Assembly (NCBI RefSeq): GCF_963455295.1
Contig: NZ_OY734020.1
Location: 2,604,001-2,668,000 of the forward strand
DNA length: 64,000 nucleotides
Source: Candidatus Thiodiazotropha sp. CDECU1
GTDB lineage: Bacteria > Pseudomonadota > Gammaproteobacteria > Chromatiales > Chromatiaceae
Direction of reading: 5' to 3'
Below, one piece after another: positions 17,611 to 25,856 of the stretch (the first letter of the stretch is position 1; each line of letters opens with the position of its first letter). A program made the position numbers and the translations under genes. The notes below the pieces were generated by a model, which was given only the letters and a program-made list of their open reading frames with translations, had not been told where the DNA came from and made no database searches.

Positions 17611-17802
17611 TTACGGGAGCGAGTAAAGCAGTGACCTGTTTGTATCGTAATTCCTGATTGATTCCATCAAGAAACTAACCACTGATTGACTGTCATCAGT
17701 TATCGGTGTGAACAGAAACATGATAAAAATAAAGGTAACGATTACATACTCTACTGCGACATGTCCTTTCTGATATTTCATATTCGACATCTGATCATTC
17801 AC
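17611..17802 (-). CDS. Short pseudopilin-like protein
   Basis: Only 63 residues. The start (AAGGTG upstream of ATG at 17802) gives a leader ending in Gly followed by HVAVEYVIVTFIFIMFLF: Glu at mature position 5 and a hydrophobic helix, the pattern of Flp/TadE-type prepilins. The remaining 30 residues are polar. It overlaps the end of the lipoprotein gene upstream by 8 nt and precedes cpaB. It could be a minor pseudopilin or a second Flp-like subunit. Confidence 0.7.
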   Translation of the reverse strand: MNDQMSNMKYQKGHVAVEYVIVTFIFIMFLFTPITDDSQSVVSFLMESIRNYDTNRSLLYSLP

Positions 17803-18499
17803 CTTGTTTTGACTCTACAACATTAGCGAATATAACAGTCTTACCATCGTCTGCTTGAGCTATCGCAATTTCACAATGCTGACTTTTCTTTGAGAAATAC
17901 ATCGTTGACACATCTTCATTGAATTTACTATTTGTATACACCCACCCACTATTACTCATACTGGTTTTATAGTACTCACTGTTATCTATAATTGTGTGGT
18001 TATTGATCAAAATTATCGTTGTTGCATACTTTCCGTTATCGATAGATTCCGTACTTGACAGTAACTCACTATCATTCATGCGTGGAAAATTGACTGCTTC
18101 ATCACTTACTTTTTGCGGACTACTTATGTCCGACACTGAGATAAATCCAGTGGAATGATTACCAGTAGTTTCCTGGACCTGCACAACGACGCTGTGATTA
18201 CCCTCCATCTTACTAAGCACCCACCAATCACCTACTTTTTTTTCTATGTATTGAGGTATATTTTCCTTATAGTTTCTTGTGTCCGACCACCGCTGCTTGT
18301 AGAAACCAATCACTTCTCCAGGTGACCCAGTCGTATCAAACTGCTTCATTTGGATCGGCAGACCATTTTGTACAACGTCACCAACATATATGACGGTAGA
18401 ATCTGGAGGATCTTCAACACCAGAAATATCGAAAGCAGAACAAGCACCAGTCATTGTGACTAGAAATGTTAGAACCGATAGCTTCTTTACTATATTCAT
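17795..18499 (-). CDS. Lipoprotein of the Tad locus, unknown function
   Basis: The ATG at 18499 gives a lipoprotein signal, MNIVKKLSVLTFLVTMTGAC, ahead of SAFDISG (an in-frame TTG ten codons upstream is less likely). The mature part (about 215 residues) contains two similar-looking halves, each with a strand-rich GFYKQRWSDTRNY / SEYYKTSMSNSGWVYTNSKF element near ICE-like IIxFYKxxxxxxGW patterns; this hints at an internal duplication. It overlaps the next gene (short pseudopilin) by 8 nt. No named family recognised; a periplasmic or outer-membrane accessory role in the pilus is inferred from context. Confidence 0.6.
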   Translation of the reverse strand: MNIVKKLSVLTFLVTMTGACSAFDISGVEDPPDSTVIYVGDVVQNGLPIQMKQFDTTGSPGEVIGFYKQRWSDTRNYKENIPQYIEKKVGDWWVLSKMEGNHSVVVQVQETTGNHSTGFISVSDISSPQKVSDEAVNFPRMNDSELLSSTESIDNGKYATTIILINNHTIIDNSEYYKTSMSNSGWVYTNSKFNEDVSTMYFSKKSQHCEIAIAQADDGKTVIFANVVESKQGE

Positions 18500-18525
18500 A
18501 ACTACGAAATGTAAGGCGAGAGATA

Positions 18526-19383
18526 TCAATCTTCCGCATACCGATCTAAGGGTAAAACTTCAGAGTCGATATATCCAAACCCGCCATTTTCGTCTGTCTC
18601 CAATGTTCCCAGATCCGCAAAGAATGGAACCATACCTACAATCTCAACCGCAGCACTACCAAGTTCTTCTAAACCTGCAGCAGGTACAAAGGTCCTTGTC
18701 CTTTCCTCTGCATGATTTGCATCTGCCACTTCCCAGGCATCAACAAATATCGTATTCGATCTGGATACACACGCTGTTACTTCTTCTGACTCATGATTAT
18801 CACAATCATTTCCTGACGCTAGATATTGATTACTGGCGACATCAACCGAAACACGCGCCGTATACAAACCTGCCTCCTCGATGTGCCACTCTCCGCCAGT
18901 AAATCTCGCCATTGTGCGACCAATCGTTGCAATACCCGAGGAGAGTGTTCCCGCAAGGCTGTCTGGCGATTCATTATCCAGGTCCAGAGTCAATCCATCT
19001 CCGTAAGATACCAGGCGGTTGACCTCATCCTCTTCTGTAACACCATAACCAGTCCAGAAATGATTGGTTTGCTCCTCTTCAGACAATGCAGGCCTGTTAG
19101 TCCTTATTTGCAAATCAGGCCTTGCAAAAAAGCGGTTACTCACTTCTGCTTGTAATTGTGAAACTGGTTTACCTGATGTGCCTGTTACTGTCTGTTCCCA
19201 AGCCATGTATCGACTTGTTTGGTTTGTAGTGTTGTTGATATCTGCAATCTTACCCAACAATGGCAGACTTCCCAGGACAGGTACTAATACAGTAGCAACA
19301 AGGATTGTTTCCACTGTTGCACCACCCAACTGATACTTTCTAGAACCCCAATATGTGAATTCCATACGCTTACGTTTCCTCAT
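18526..19383 (-). CDS. TadE/TadG-type pseudopilin-like protein
   Basis: With the ATG at 19383 (an ATG at 19365 is equally possible) the protein begins with a basic leader and the sequence LGGATVETILVATVLVPVLG: Gly-Ala-Thr-Val-Glu followed by a hydrophobic helix, the prepilin-like start of TadE-family minor pilins. About 250 further residues are soluble and acidic, with a Cys pair (NDCDNH, TACVS). It lies 25 nt after the TadG-like gene and just before the lipoprotein gene. A fibre-base or tip component is the usual role for this class. Confidence 0.65.
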   Translation of the reverse strand: MRKRKRMEFTYWGSRKYQLGGATVETILVATVLVPVLGSLPLLGKIADINNTTNQTSRYMAWEQTVTGTSGKPVSQLQAEVSNRFFARPDLQIRTNRPALSEEEQTNHFWTGYGVTEEDEVNRLVSYGDGLTLDLDNESPDSLAGTLSSGIATIGRTMARFTGGEWHIEEAGLYTARVSVDVASNQYLASGNDCDNHESEEVTACVSRSNTIFVDAWEVADANHAEERTRTFVPAAGLEELGSAAVEIVGMVPFFADLGTLETDENGGFGYIDSEVLPLDRYAED

Positions 19384-19408
19384 ACATATCGAATTGCCAG
19401 TGCTTATT

Positions 19409-21313
19409 TCATCCACCAAAGAATGAAGAGATAGCACTTTCTACCGCATCTTCAACGGCTCCCTCTAGGGCTTCCTGGAGTGAATCCGTTACTTGCCCTA
19501 CTATCTCATCCTGAAACTGGTCAGTGAATTCTTCACTCTGCTGTTGAGCATATTGCTCCAACTCCTGCTCATACTGTGCAACTTGTGTATTTGCTGCACT
19601 GCTTACTCCTTGCGACAAATTTTGTTGTAGATTTTGAGTCAGATTGTTCACATCGTAGTTTTGAGATTCCAAATCTGCTATTTCAATATTGACTGCGTTG
19701 AGTTGGGACTGTATCTGAGCTCGTTCCACATCATCTACTGTACTATCGAGCTGATTTTGTAAATCTTCCTGCAGATGCTGAAGACGACTCAGCTCCTCTT
19801 CCCTCTCGCTTATAAATATCGCAACGCCTTCAGCAATACCGGAGGCTCCTTCTGTCAAAAGATCGCTGTCTCTTAGAGCCCATGCCATAAAGCGACGCTC
19901 GATAGGTGTTTTTGTCAGTCTTACTTCCCAATATGGATTAAACAGATTAGCTATCTCGTATCTGCCACGTCGACGTGATGGGTTGTAATCGTCAGGCGGA
20001 TGAAAAAACACTTCACCACTCGCTATTGAAGCTATGCCTTCTCCTGCCATTCGATCCTCTGTACCAAATACACCTATACCAATACCGTTCCCTGTCTCTT
20101 CATTCGGTACCGAGTCAGAACCTAGATTTTCTATCTTTGATGCCGTTCTCACTTCATCTTCGGGGAGATCTACCTCTATTCTTAACACAAGACGAGGATC
20201 CTTGTTTTCTTCGCTTAAATCACTTAGATCGTAGTAAGCACGAATACCATTGTAATCAGCATCAAGCTCTTCACTCTCCAAATCGGCCAAATCTTCTGCC
20301 CATCTATTCTCATTCATGTATTCAGGGCATATTTCTCTTCCTTCATCATCCTCTTCACATTCAAAGTCACCATTGACATATCTAGAACCCCATCCCATTG
20401 GGAGTTCCACGTGACTGCGCCATCCGCAGCCCCTCCGAACCGAGCAACGATATGTTTCTGAATGTAAAGAGAGCGTATCCTTGCCCTTCCACTCCCACTC
20501 GATATCTCCAGAGTTCCCCTCCTCTGCGATCAGGTTCGATCGACCCTCTTTCTTGATCCAGAAACGCATGGGAAAGATTGTTATTTTGCTAGGTGAACCC
20601 GGCAAAAGCTGACGTTGACCGATATTTCTTGCATTCGTGAATTCATCTTTCGAACGATTGACAACGTCTGCTTTCCGTAACAATGCATCCCGATCATCAT
20701 ATTGTTCTGCGAAATTATTCCAGGCCATGGCATTTTCACCCATACCGATTACGGCATAGGCTGAATTCACATTGTATCGCTCATCATTTTTCTCAACGAC
20801 TTCTTGCACAATCGCAGGTGTTGCAGCAAAACTTGCAAGATAGACCGCTTGCTGGGCATTACTTAGAACACCATTTACACCATCAACGACAGGAATAAGT
20901 GCCTCAGTAATGTTGACGACAACATTGTCGACTTGGCCCATTATCTGGTTTGCGATACTGGTAAAGGGTTTCATCACCCAGATAAAGTTGGCAATGTAGT
21001 CAACGTTTCTTATAAGGATAGAGGCATACCTGGCCCAGGATGAAAAACTCACCATTTGGCCTATGGAGACTTGATTTGCAACCATTGCCCGGTTTGTATA
21101 AGCCTGAAAATTCAGCGCTCTTGCCTGCCAAATCAAGCCACTGTAAACCGCCGCATCAGCAGTATTAGCAAGTCTGGATTTCTCTGATGCGGTTTGCCCC
21201 GTATTGAACAAGACCAGAACAAACAGAATTGATGACATGAGAAAAGCCACCCCGAGAGGGAGCGCTTGTCCTTTTTGCTTTGTGCTTGATATCCGAATCA
21301 TATTGCTGTCCAT
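19409..21313 (-). CDS. Large TadG-like protein with C-terminal coiled coil
   Basis: About 634 residues. The N-terminus KQKGQALPLGVAFLMSSILF then NTADAAVYSGLIWQARALNF matches the TadG-type start (GQ(A/S)xP hydrophobic helix, then the NxADAAALAAA-like stretch). A long acidic beta-rich middle contains a Cys pair (RCSVRRGCGW) and two more Cys (CEEDDEGREICPE). Residues about 490-560 form a strong coiled coil (EREEELSRLQHLQEDLQNQL), followed by a Gln-rich tail. The start is set at the ATG at 21313, immediately after a 13-bp stem-loop; ATG at 21301 is an alternative. Likely a tip-associated or base minor subunit. Confidence 0.75.
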   Translation of the reverse strand: MDSNMIRISSTKQKGQALPLGVAFLMSSILFVLVLFNTGQTASEKSRLANTADAAVYSGLIWQARALNFQAYTNRAMVANQVSIGQMVSFSSWARYASILIRNVDYIANFIWVMKPFTSIANQIMGQVDNVVVNITEALIPVVDGVNGVLSNAQQAVYLASFAATPAIVQEVVEKNDERYNVNSAYAVIGMGENAMAWNNFAEQYDDRDALLRKADVVNRSKDEFTNARNIGQRQLLPGSPSKITIFPMRFWIKKEGRSNLIAEEGNSGDIEWEWKGKDTLSLHSETYRCSVRRGCGWRSHVELPMGWGSRYVNGDFECEEDDEGREICPEYMNENRWAEDLADLESEELDADYNGIRAYYDLSDLSEENKDPRLVLRIEVDLPEDEVRTASKIENLGSDSVPNEETGNGIGIGVFGTEDRMAGEGIASIASGEVFFHPPDDYNPSRRRGRYEIANLFNPYWEVRLTKTPIERRFMAWALRDSDLLTEGASGIAEGVAIFISEREEELSRLQHLQEDLQNQLDSTVDDVERAQIQSQLNAVNIEIADLESQNYDVNNLTQNLQQNLSQGVSSAANTQVAQYEQELEQYAQQQSEEFTDQFQDEIVGQVTDSLQEALEGAVEDAVESAISSFFGG

Positions 21314-21317
21314 TAAC

Positions 21318-21356
21318 GGCCTGACTTCACTGAACACCAAATTGTGAAGTCAGGCC
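21318..21356 (-). promoter_or_regulatory. 13-bp stem-loop between flp and the TadG-like gene
   Basis: Perfect inverted repeat GGCCTGACTTCAC / GTGAAGTCAGGCC with a 13-nt loop, 51 nt after the Flp stop and only 4 nt before the next start codon. There is no U-run, so it is probably not a simple terminator. Stem-loops after a major pilin gene commonly reduce read-through or protect the 3' end of the pilin message, giving far more pilin than assembly proteins. Here it may also occlude the downstream start. Confidence 0.7.
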
Positions 21357-21407
21357 TCATAAGGCGTGATGATGATATGAAGGTATAACCTTCCTACAGA
21401 TCAATCA

Positions 21408-21719
21408 CTAACCTCCTCCGCCACCTCCGAGTGATCCTGCCTCAGAATCGTTATCATCATAGTTACCCATGCTGTTTGCTTCCACAGCTTCGGCCTTAGC
21501 GGTCTCGCCCATTTCTGTTGCAGCACCTCGAGCATCCGCACCGCTGCCACCACCAAGTTCTGAGCCCAACCCAGAGATTTGTGTTTCGACAATCTGACCA
21601 AAATATCCGAATGCACCGATCGCAGCGACCGCAATTACAGCGACAATAATTATGTACTCAGTCATCCCCTGACCAAAATGAAAACGTTTTGGTTCTTTCC
21701 TTCCTGATTTATATGACAT
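21408..21719 (-). CDS. flp: Flp-type major prepilin
   Basis: A 103-residue prepilin: leader MSYKSGRKEPKRFHFG, cleavage after Gly, mature start QGMTEYIIIVAVIAVAAIGA with Glu at +5 followed by Tyr, the Flp signature, and a single hydrophobic helix. The mature tail (about 55 residues) is acidic and ends in six glycines. It is longer than classical Flp1 (about 70 aa). It heads the assembly genes, so it is likely the structural subunit of the fibre. The 185 bp upstream should hold its promoter, but I see no confident -35/-10 pair. Confidence 0.92.
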   Translation of the reverse strand: MSYKSGRKEPKRFHFGQGMTEYIIIVAVIAVAAIGAFGYFGQIVETQISGLGSELGGGSGADARGAATEMGETAKAEAVEANSMGNYDDNDSEAGSLGGGGGG

Positions 21720-21904
21720 ATGAATTACTCCATGAAGACATTGAATTTAGCAAGTTGCACTTTTGGCTTTGCCTATCCCTATTTACGCATGACCGAAATC
21801 TCTGCGCTCCATACATTGACGAATTTAACTATATTGACTACCCCTCCATAATTTTATCCGTTTCTATATATTGAACCCTTTGCCATCAGAGAACGAAAGT
21901 TGAA

Positions 21905-22627
21905 TCACTCTACATAGGCAGGCAACAGCGGAGCGCCTGTCAAAAACTCCTCCATTGATACTTCACGCCACATTTTTGACGGCTTGAAATAATCAATCGG
22001 CTTATCCACGAATTTGATCTCCTGGAGTTCTCCTATATGGCCATCTGACGTTTCCTGACGTATCACAAAACCAAGTAGAGAGCTAAAGTGTTGAAGATAG
22101 CTGCGTCCTTGACCATCGGTACACTTCCATACACTCAGTTCAGAATTTTTCACGCTTCTCGTACTGATCTTTTTTGCCTTTGCACCACTACAGGGCATTG
22201 ATCTCAATACACCCGACCAAGTCATAATGTCTTCACTTTGATCGCCTTTAGAAGCATTCTGCTTATCTTCACTGATCTCAACTGTGTTACCAGTCGGTAA
22301 CTCGCTGTAGTAGTGGCTGGATGAATTGACTAACCATTCCTGTTCAGACTTGTAATTTTGGATATAAACCAGCTGCGGCGTGTTACTACTCTGTGACAGA
22401 CTCTCAGAACGTATCCCATGTTGACTAAGCGTAATCCGCGTTCGCTTTTTAACGTTCTCGTTATGCTTGTTGTACTCCACTAATAATGCACTGAAGGGTT
22501 TAGCAGGCTTGAGTGTATTTTCATTGACATCCACTGCCATATCCTCTGTTCCAAAACACACTCCTGACACTGTCAGGAATACAACAAATTGAATGACTCT
22601 CTCCAGTGACTTTCTAATAACAGACAT
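21905..22627 (-). CDS. Secreted protein upstream of flp, unknown function
   Basis: Start placed at the ATG at 22627 (GAGAG upstream) rather than the GTG three codons before. A signal peptide (MSVIRKSLERVIQFVVFLTV, cleaved near CFG) is followed by about 215 soluble residues with two later Cys (SMPCSG, VWKCTDG), possibly a disulfide. The sequence has strand-rich blocks such as LVYIQNYKSEQEWLVNSSSH and SYLQHFSSLLGFVIRQETSD, reminiscent of periplasmic DUF4412-like proteins, but I cannot assign a family. Same strand as the Tad genes, 185 bp before flp. Confidence 0.6.
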   Translation of the reverse strand: MSVIRKSLERVIQFVVFLTVSGVCFGTEDMAVDVNENTLKPAKPFSALLVEYNKHNENVKKRTRITLSQHGIRSESLSQSSNTPQLVYIQNYKSEQEWLVNSSSHYYSELPTGNTVEISEDKQNASKGDQSEDIMTWSGVLRSMPCSGAKAKKISTRSVKNSELSVWKCTDGQGRSYLQHFSSLLGFVIRQETSDGHIGELQEIKFVDKPIDYFKPSKMWREVSMEEFLTGAPLLPAYVE

Positions 22628-22676
22628 GACTCTCACGGTTATCCAATACTCAGATCAAATCCAAATATTTCTGCCG

Positions 22677-23576
22677 TCACCAATTGTAACTATTTGAAGT
22701 TCCGCTATTCGTTGTAACCACATATTCAGTACAGCTGACGAACTCAATAGTGCCCGATGTCTGGTTTGCGCCCGTAAAGCTCAGACGGCCTGTGCCAGGA
22801 TGACCATCCGGGCATTCAAAAGTCACTGGGATATCGGTTGTTACATCTATATAGCCATGACTGGGATCGTAGACACGGCCCTCTGCTGTGTAGGCCGAGT
22901 TACCATCCTCTGTCACTGAGATATCGGTCACCCGGTAACTTCGATCATCAAATCCAAGAAAGTCGGAAAAGAAGGTGCAATTCTGATAATTGGCTTCACA
23001 ACTGAATGTTCTGTGTATCGCACGGGTAATGTTATCCACGCTGGTCAGATCACCATCATGCACGCTGGTGAAAGCGCTTCCATCGCTACCATCCGCGTAT
23101 GTAATAGTGACTACGCCCGTGAATGTATACAGGTACAAACCCCCACCATAACTGCAATCCGTGAAGGTGCCGAGAGTAACCTGACCCGTTGTATCGTTGA
23201 ACTCGACAATCCCTGTCCCACCGTGGGGACAGAGATCTTCGCTACTATCGCTTGTACCCATCGGCACAACTATTGGTGTCGGATTGTATGCCTTGGCTGC
23301 GGTTTGAGCAGGCAGCACGATGCCATTTTCATCAACCCCTTGTTTAACGGCTGATGCCGCGCCGACCGCCAGATCTTTGGCATTGGAGTCGTTGACTACA
23401 GCTTCAGATTCGTTACCGGTGAAATCATCTGATGTGTTGTCACTTACATTATCATCATTGACGGGGTTATTCGTATCAGTAGGATCGTCTGAGGAGCCTC
23501 CTCCACCGCCGCATCCTTGCATTGCCAGCAACAGGGAGAATGATGCCGACACTAAAATCCTTCCGCTTCCCTTCAT
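22677..23576 (-). CDS. Gly/Asp-rich lipoprotein, unknown function
   Basis: The ATG at 23576 follows an AAGGAAC ribosome-binding site. Signal MKGSGRILVSASFSLLLAMQ with lipobox AMQGC, then GGGGGSSDDPTD and an Asp/Asn-rich linker of about 50 residues, then a beta-rich domain with paired Cys (EDLCPHGG...FTDCSYGG; FSCEANYQNCTF; FECPDGHPG...SCTE). The repeating units GTGIVEFNDTTGQVTLGTFT and GTGRLSFTGANQTSGTIEFV suggest two similar halves. Probably displayed on the outer membrane. It is the first gene of the minus-strand run that leads into flp. Confidence 0.6.
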   Translation of the reverse strand: MKGSGRILVSASFSLLLAMQGCGGGGGSSDDPTDTNNPVNDDNVSDNTSDDFTGNESEAVVNDSNAKDLAVGAASAVKQGVDENGIVLPAQTAAKAYNPTPIVVPMGTSDSSEDLCPHGGTGIVEFNDTTGQVTLGTFTDCSYGGGLYLYTFTGVVTITYADGSDGSAFTSVHDGDLTSVDNITRAIHRTFSCEANYQNCTFFSDFLGFDDRSYRVTDISVTEDGNSAYTAEGRVYDPSHGYIDVTTDIPVTFECPDGHPGTGRLSFTGANQTSGTIEFVSCTEYVVTTNSGTSNSYNW

Positions 23577-23588
23577 GTTCCTTTTCAA

Positions 23589-23891
23589 CCTCTTTGTTGC
23601 TTTATTATTCCATAGAAGGCCTTGCCTGGCCGGGTGAAAGACTACCGTTTAATAGCCGGACAATGAAACTGATCATGGTCAATTAGGGGAAGATTTCAGA
23701 AAATGATCACACAATTGTGTGAGCCGAATCACATATCCAGTTGGTATTCAGCCGCTTTGATGGGTAAATTTTTTACAAAAGCGGACGCTATTCCCGGGTT
23801 GGCTTGATGTGGAGGATTATCTAGAGAGAGCAGCTTCACATGAGTAATAGATATAAAAAAGTAGCAACATCGATGTTATTTTAAATAGCGT
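23589..23891. other. 303-bp gap with a perfect 16-bp palindrome
   Basis: No gene is visible. The notable element is TCACACAATTGTGTGA at 23707-23722, a perfect 16-bp palindrome about 130 bp upstream of the lipoprotein start at 23576. It could bind a dimeric regulator. Its arms are inverted relative to a CRP site (TGTGA-N6-TCACA), so CRP is not supported. Confidence 0.6.
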
Positions 23892-25220
23892 TCAATTGTC
23901 TCCCGTCTCTTTATCCAACTTGCGTAGAAATGCCAGCTTTTCCCCTATCTTTATCTCCATGCCCCGTTCAACCGGATGGTAGTATTGACGGCCCTTTAAC
24001 TGCTCAGGCATATAGTTTTCACCGGCAGCATAGGCATTGGGTTCATCGTGGGCATAACGATAGGCCTTACCGTAGTCGAGCTCTTTCATCAGTTTGGTGG
24101 GGGCGTTGCGTAGCTGCAGTGGTACCTCAAGAGAGCCGGAGGTCTTTGCTTCGGCGAGGGCATCTTTCCATGCCGTGTAGACGGCATTACTCTTGGGTGC
24201 GCACGCCATGTAGACCACGGCTTGTGCGATGGCCAGTTCCCCTTCCGGGCTGCCGAGCCGTTGCTGGGTGTCCCAGGCGTTGATGGCAAGCTGCAGGGCC
24301 CTTGGATCCGCGTTACCGATATCCTCCGATGCCATGCGCACTACCCTGCGGGCAATGTATAGCGGATCGCAACCCCCATCGACCATGCGCGCCAGCCAGT
24401 AGAGGGCGGCATCCGGCGCGGAGCCTCTGACCGATTTGTGCAAGGCTGAGATCTGATCGTAGAAGGCCTCACCGCCTTTGTCGAAACGGCGTAGTGTGCC
24501 GCTGGCCACTTCCGCCACTACCTGTTCATCGATCTCTCCCGACTCGGTCAGGTCCGCTGCTATCTCCAGCAGGTTGAGTGCCCTTCTGGCATCCCCATCC
24601 GCCGCTTCCGCCAGCAGGGTGCGGGCCTTGTGGCTGATGCCGAGCTCCCTTGCGCCAAGTCCATTGTCGGTATCTTTCAGGGCCAGATCGATAATCTGTT
24701 CCAGCTCTTCATGGGTCAACGCTTTCAATACATAGGTGCGCGCGCGGGAGAGCAGTGCGTTGTTGAGTTCAAAGGATGGATTCTCGGTGGTGGCGCCGAT
24801 GAAGACCACCGTGCCATCCTCCACATGGGGCAGAAAGGCATCCTGTTGGGATTTGTTGAAACGGTGCACCTCATCGATGAAGAGAACGGTGGGTCGTTGC
24901 GCCTGCTGTTGGAAGTGCTTCGCCTGCTCCACCGCGGCACGGATCTCCTTGACCCCGGACAGCACCGCCGACAAGCTGAGGAACTGGGCACCGGAGTGGT
25001 GGGCAATCAAGCGCGCCAAGGTGGTCTTACCCGTGCCTGGAGGACCCCAGAAGATCATGGAATGGAGGCGATCCTCCTCGATGGCTCGGCGCAGCGGTTT
25101 GCTGTCAGAGACAATATGGGACTGACCGACAAACTGTTCCAGGGTGCGCGGTCGCATCCGGTCGGCAAGTGGGCGGTTCTCTCCACCCTCGTTCCGGGCA
25201 AAGAGATCCTGATCGCTCAT
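23892..25220 (-). CDS. rarA: RarA (MgsA), replication-associated recombination AAA+ ATPase
   Basis: A 442-residue clamp-loader-like AAA+ ATPase that acts at stalled replication forks. Visible: [20 protein letters not shown] at the N-terminus, Walker [15 protein letters not shown], Walker [16 protein letters not shown], sensor 1 [12 protein letters not shown], then the tetramerisation domain with [20 protein letters not shown] and [13 protein letters not shown] near the end. Length is normal. The ATG overlaps the stop of lolA by 4 nt, so lolA-rarA are co-expressed, an arrangement common in gammaproteobacteria. Confidence 0.97.
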   Translation of the reverse strand: MSDQDLFARNEGGENRPLADRMRPRTLEQFVGQSHIVSDSKPLRRAIEEDRLHSMIFWGPPGTGKTTLARLIAHHSGAQFLSLSAVLSGVKEIRAAVEQAKHFQQQAQRPTVLFIDEVHRFNKSQQDAFLPHVEDGTVVFIGATTENPSFELNNALLSRARTYVLKALTHEELEQIIDLALKDTDNGLGARELGISHKARTLLAEAADGDARRALNLLEIAADLTESGEIDEQVVAEVASGTLRRFDKGGEAFYDQISALHKSVRGSAPDAALYWLARMVDGGCDPLYIARRVVRMASEDIGNADPRALQLAINAWDTQQRLGSPEGELAIAQAVVYMACAPKSNAVYTAWKDALAEAKTSGSLEVPLQLRNAPTKLMKELDYGKAYRYAHDEPNAYAAGENYMPEQLKGRQYYHPVERGMEIKIGEKLAFLRKLDKETGDN

Positions 25221-25840
25221 AGGTCGCCGATCAAATCGACCATGGGTGGCGGGGTGAACTTGAACAGGGTGACATCCAGGGTTGGATTGCGCTGGATATT
25301 ATTGAAAACAAAGCGAGTGGTCTGACCGAAGTTATCCACCATCTCCATGCGCCGCAGTCTGTTATCGTTGAGTGCCAGGCGCAAGCTGGCGAACTGGGAC
25401 TCTTTCCCTTTCGGCAGCAATTCAACCCAATTCAATCCATCGGTTTCGCCCAGATCATTGACCAGAAAGTGTTCGTTAATGGGTGCCTGGTCACTCAGCA
25501 ATTGAGCCGGCGTGCCAACCAACGCCGCCTGTTGGCTGCGATGGGAAACCTGCTCCAACTCGATGTCGTAAAGCCAGATGCGATCGCCGTCTGCCACAAT
25601 CAACTGCTCACTCGGCGCTGTATATTCCCAGCGCAACTGACCTGGGCGCTTCAGGTAGAAAACACCGCTGCTGGTGTAGGAGGCCTCATCATCCTGTTGC
25701 AGTGTCTGCTCGAAGTCAGCCTGAAGGGTGGTGAGATCCTCGAGAAAGGCCTCTAGCTGCTGCGGTCCGCTCAGTGCCCATAGGGGTTGAATGAAGCCCA
25801 ACAGAGTAAGGGTAATAAGAAGTCTCAGGCTTGTCTGCAT
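25217..25840 (-). CDS. lolA: LolA, periplasmic lipoprotein carrier
   Basis: The start at 25840 gives [22 protein letters not shown], a Sec signal peptide, and about 207 residues in all, the usual LolA length. The longer frame upstream would overlap ftsK and lacks a signal. Family features: [53 protein letters not shown] and [18 protein letters not shown]. LolA shuttles lipoproteins from LolCDE to LolB. It is placed between ftsK and rarA, the normal gammaproteobacterial order. Confidence 0.97.
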   Translation of the reverse strand: MQTSLRLLITLTLLGFIQPLWALSGPQQLEAFLEDLTTLQADFEQTLQQDDEASYTSSGVFYLKRPGQLRWEYTAPSEQLIVADGDRIWLYDIELEQVSHRSQQAALVGTPAQLLSDQAPINEHFLVNDLGETDGLNWVELLPKGKESQFASLRLALNDNRLRRMEMVDNFGQTTRFVFNNIQRNPTLDVTLFKFTPPPMVDLIGDL

Positions 25841-25856
25841 ACAACAATATTCCCAA

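Noticed and set aside
21720-21904. Sigma-54 promoter for flp
   Set aside because: A TTGC occurs upstream of flp, but no GG at the required 10-bp distance from GC was found.
23707-23722. CRP/FNR binding site
   Set aside because: The arms read TCACA..TGTGA, the reverse order of a CRP site, and there is no FNR TTGAT-N4-ATCAA pattern.
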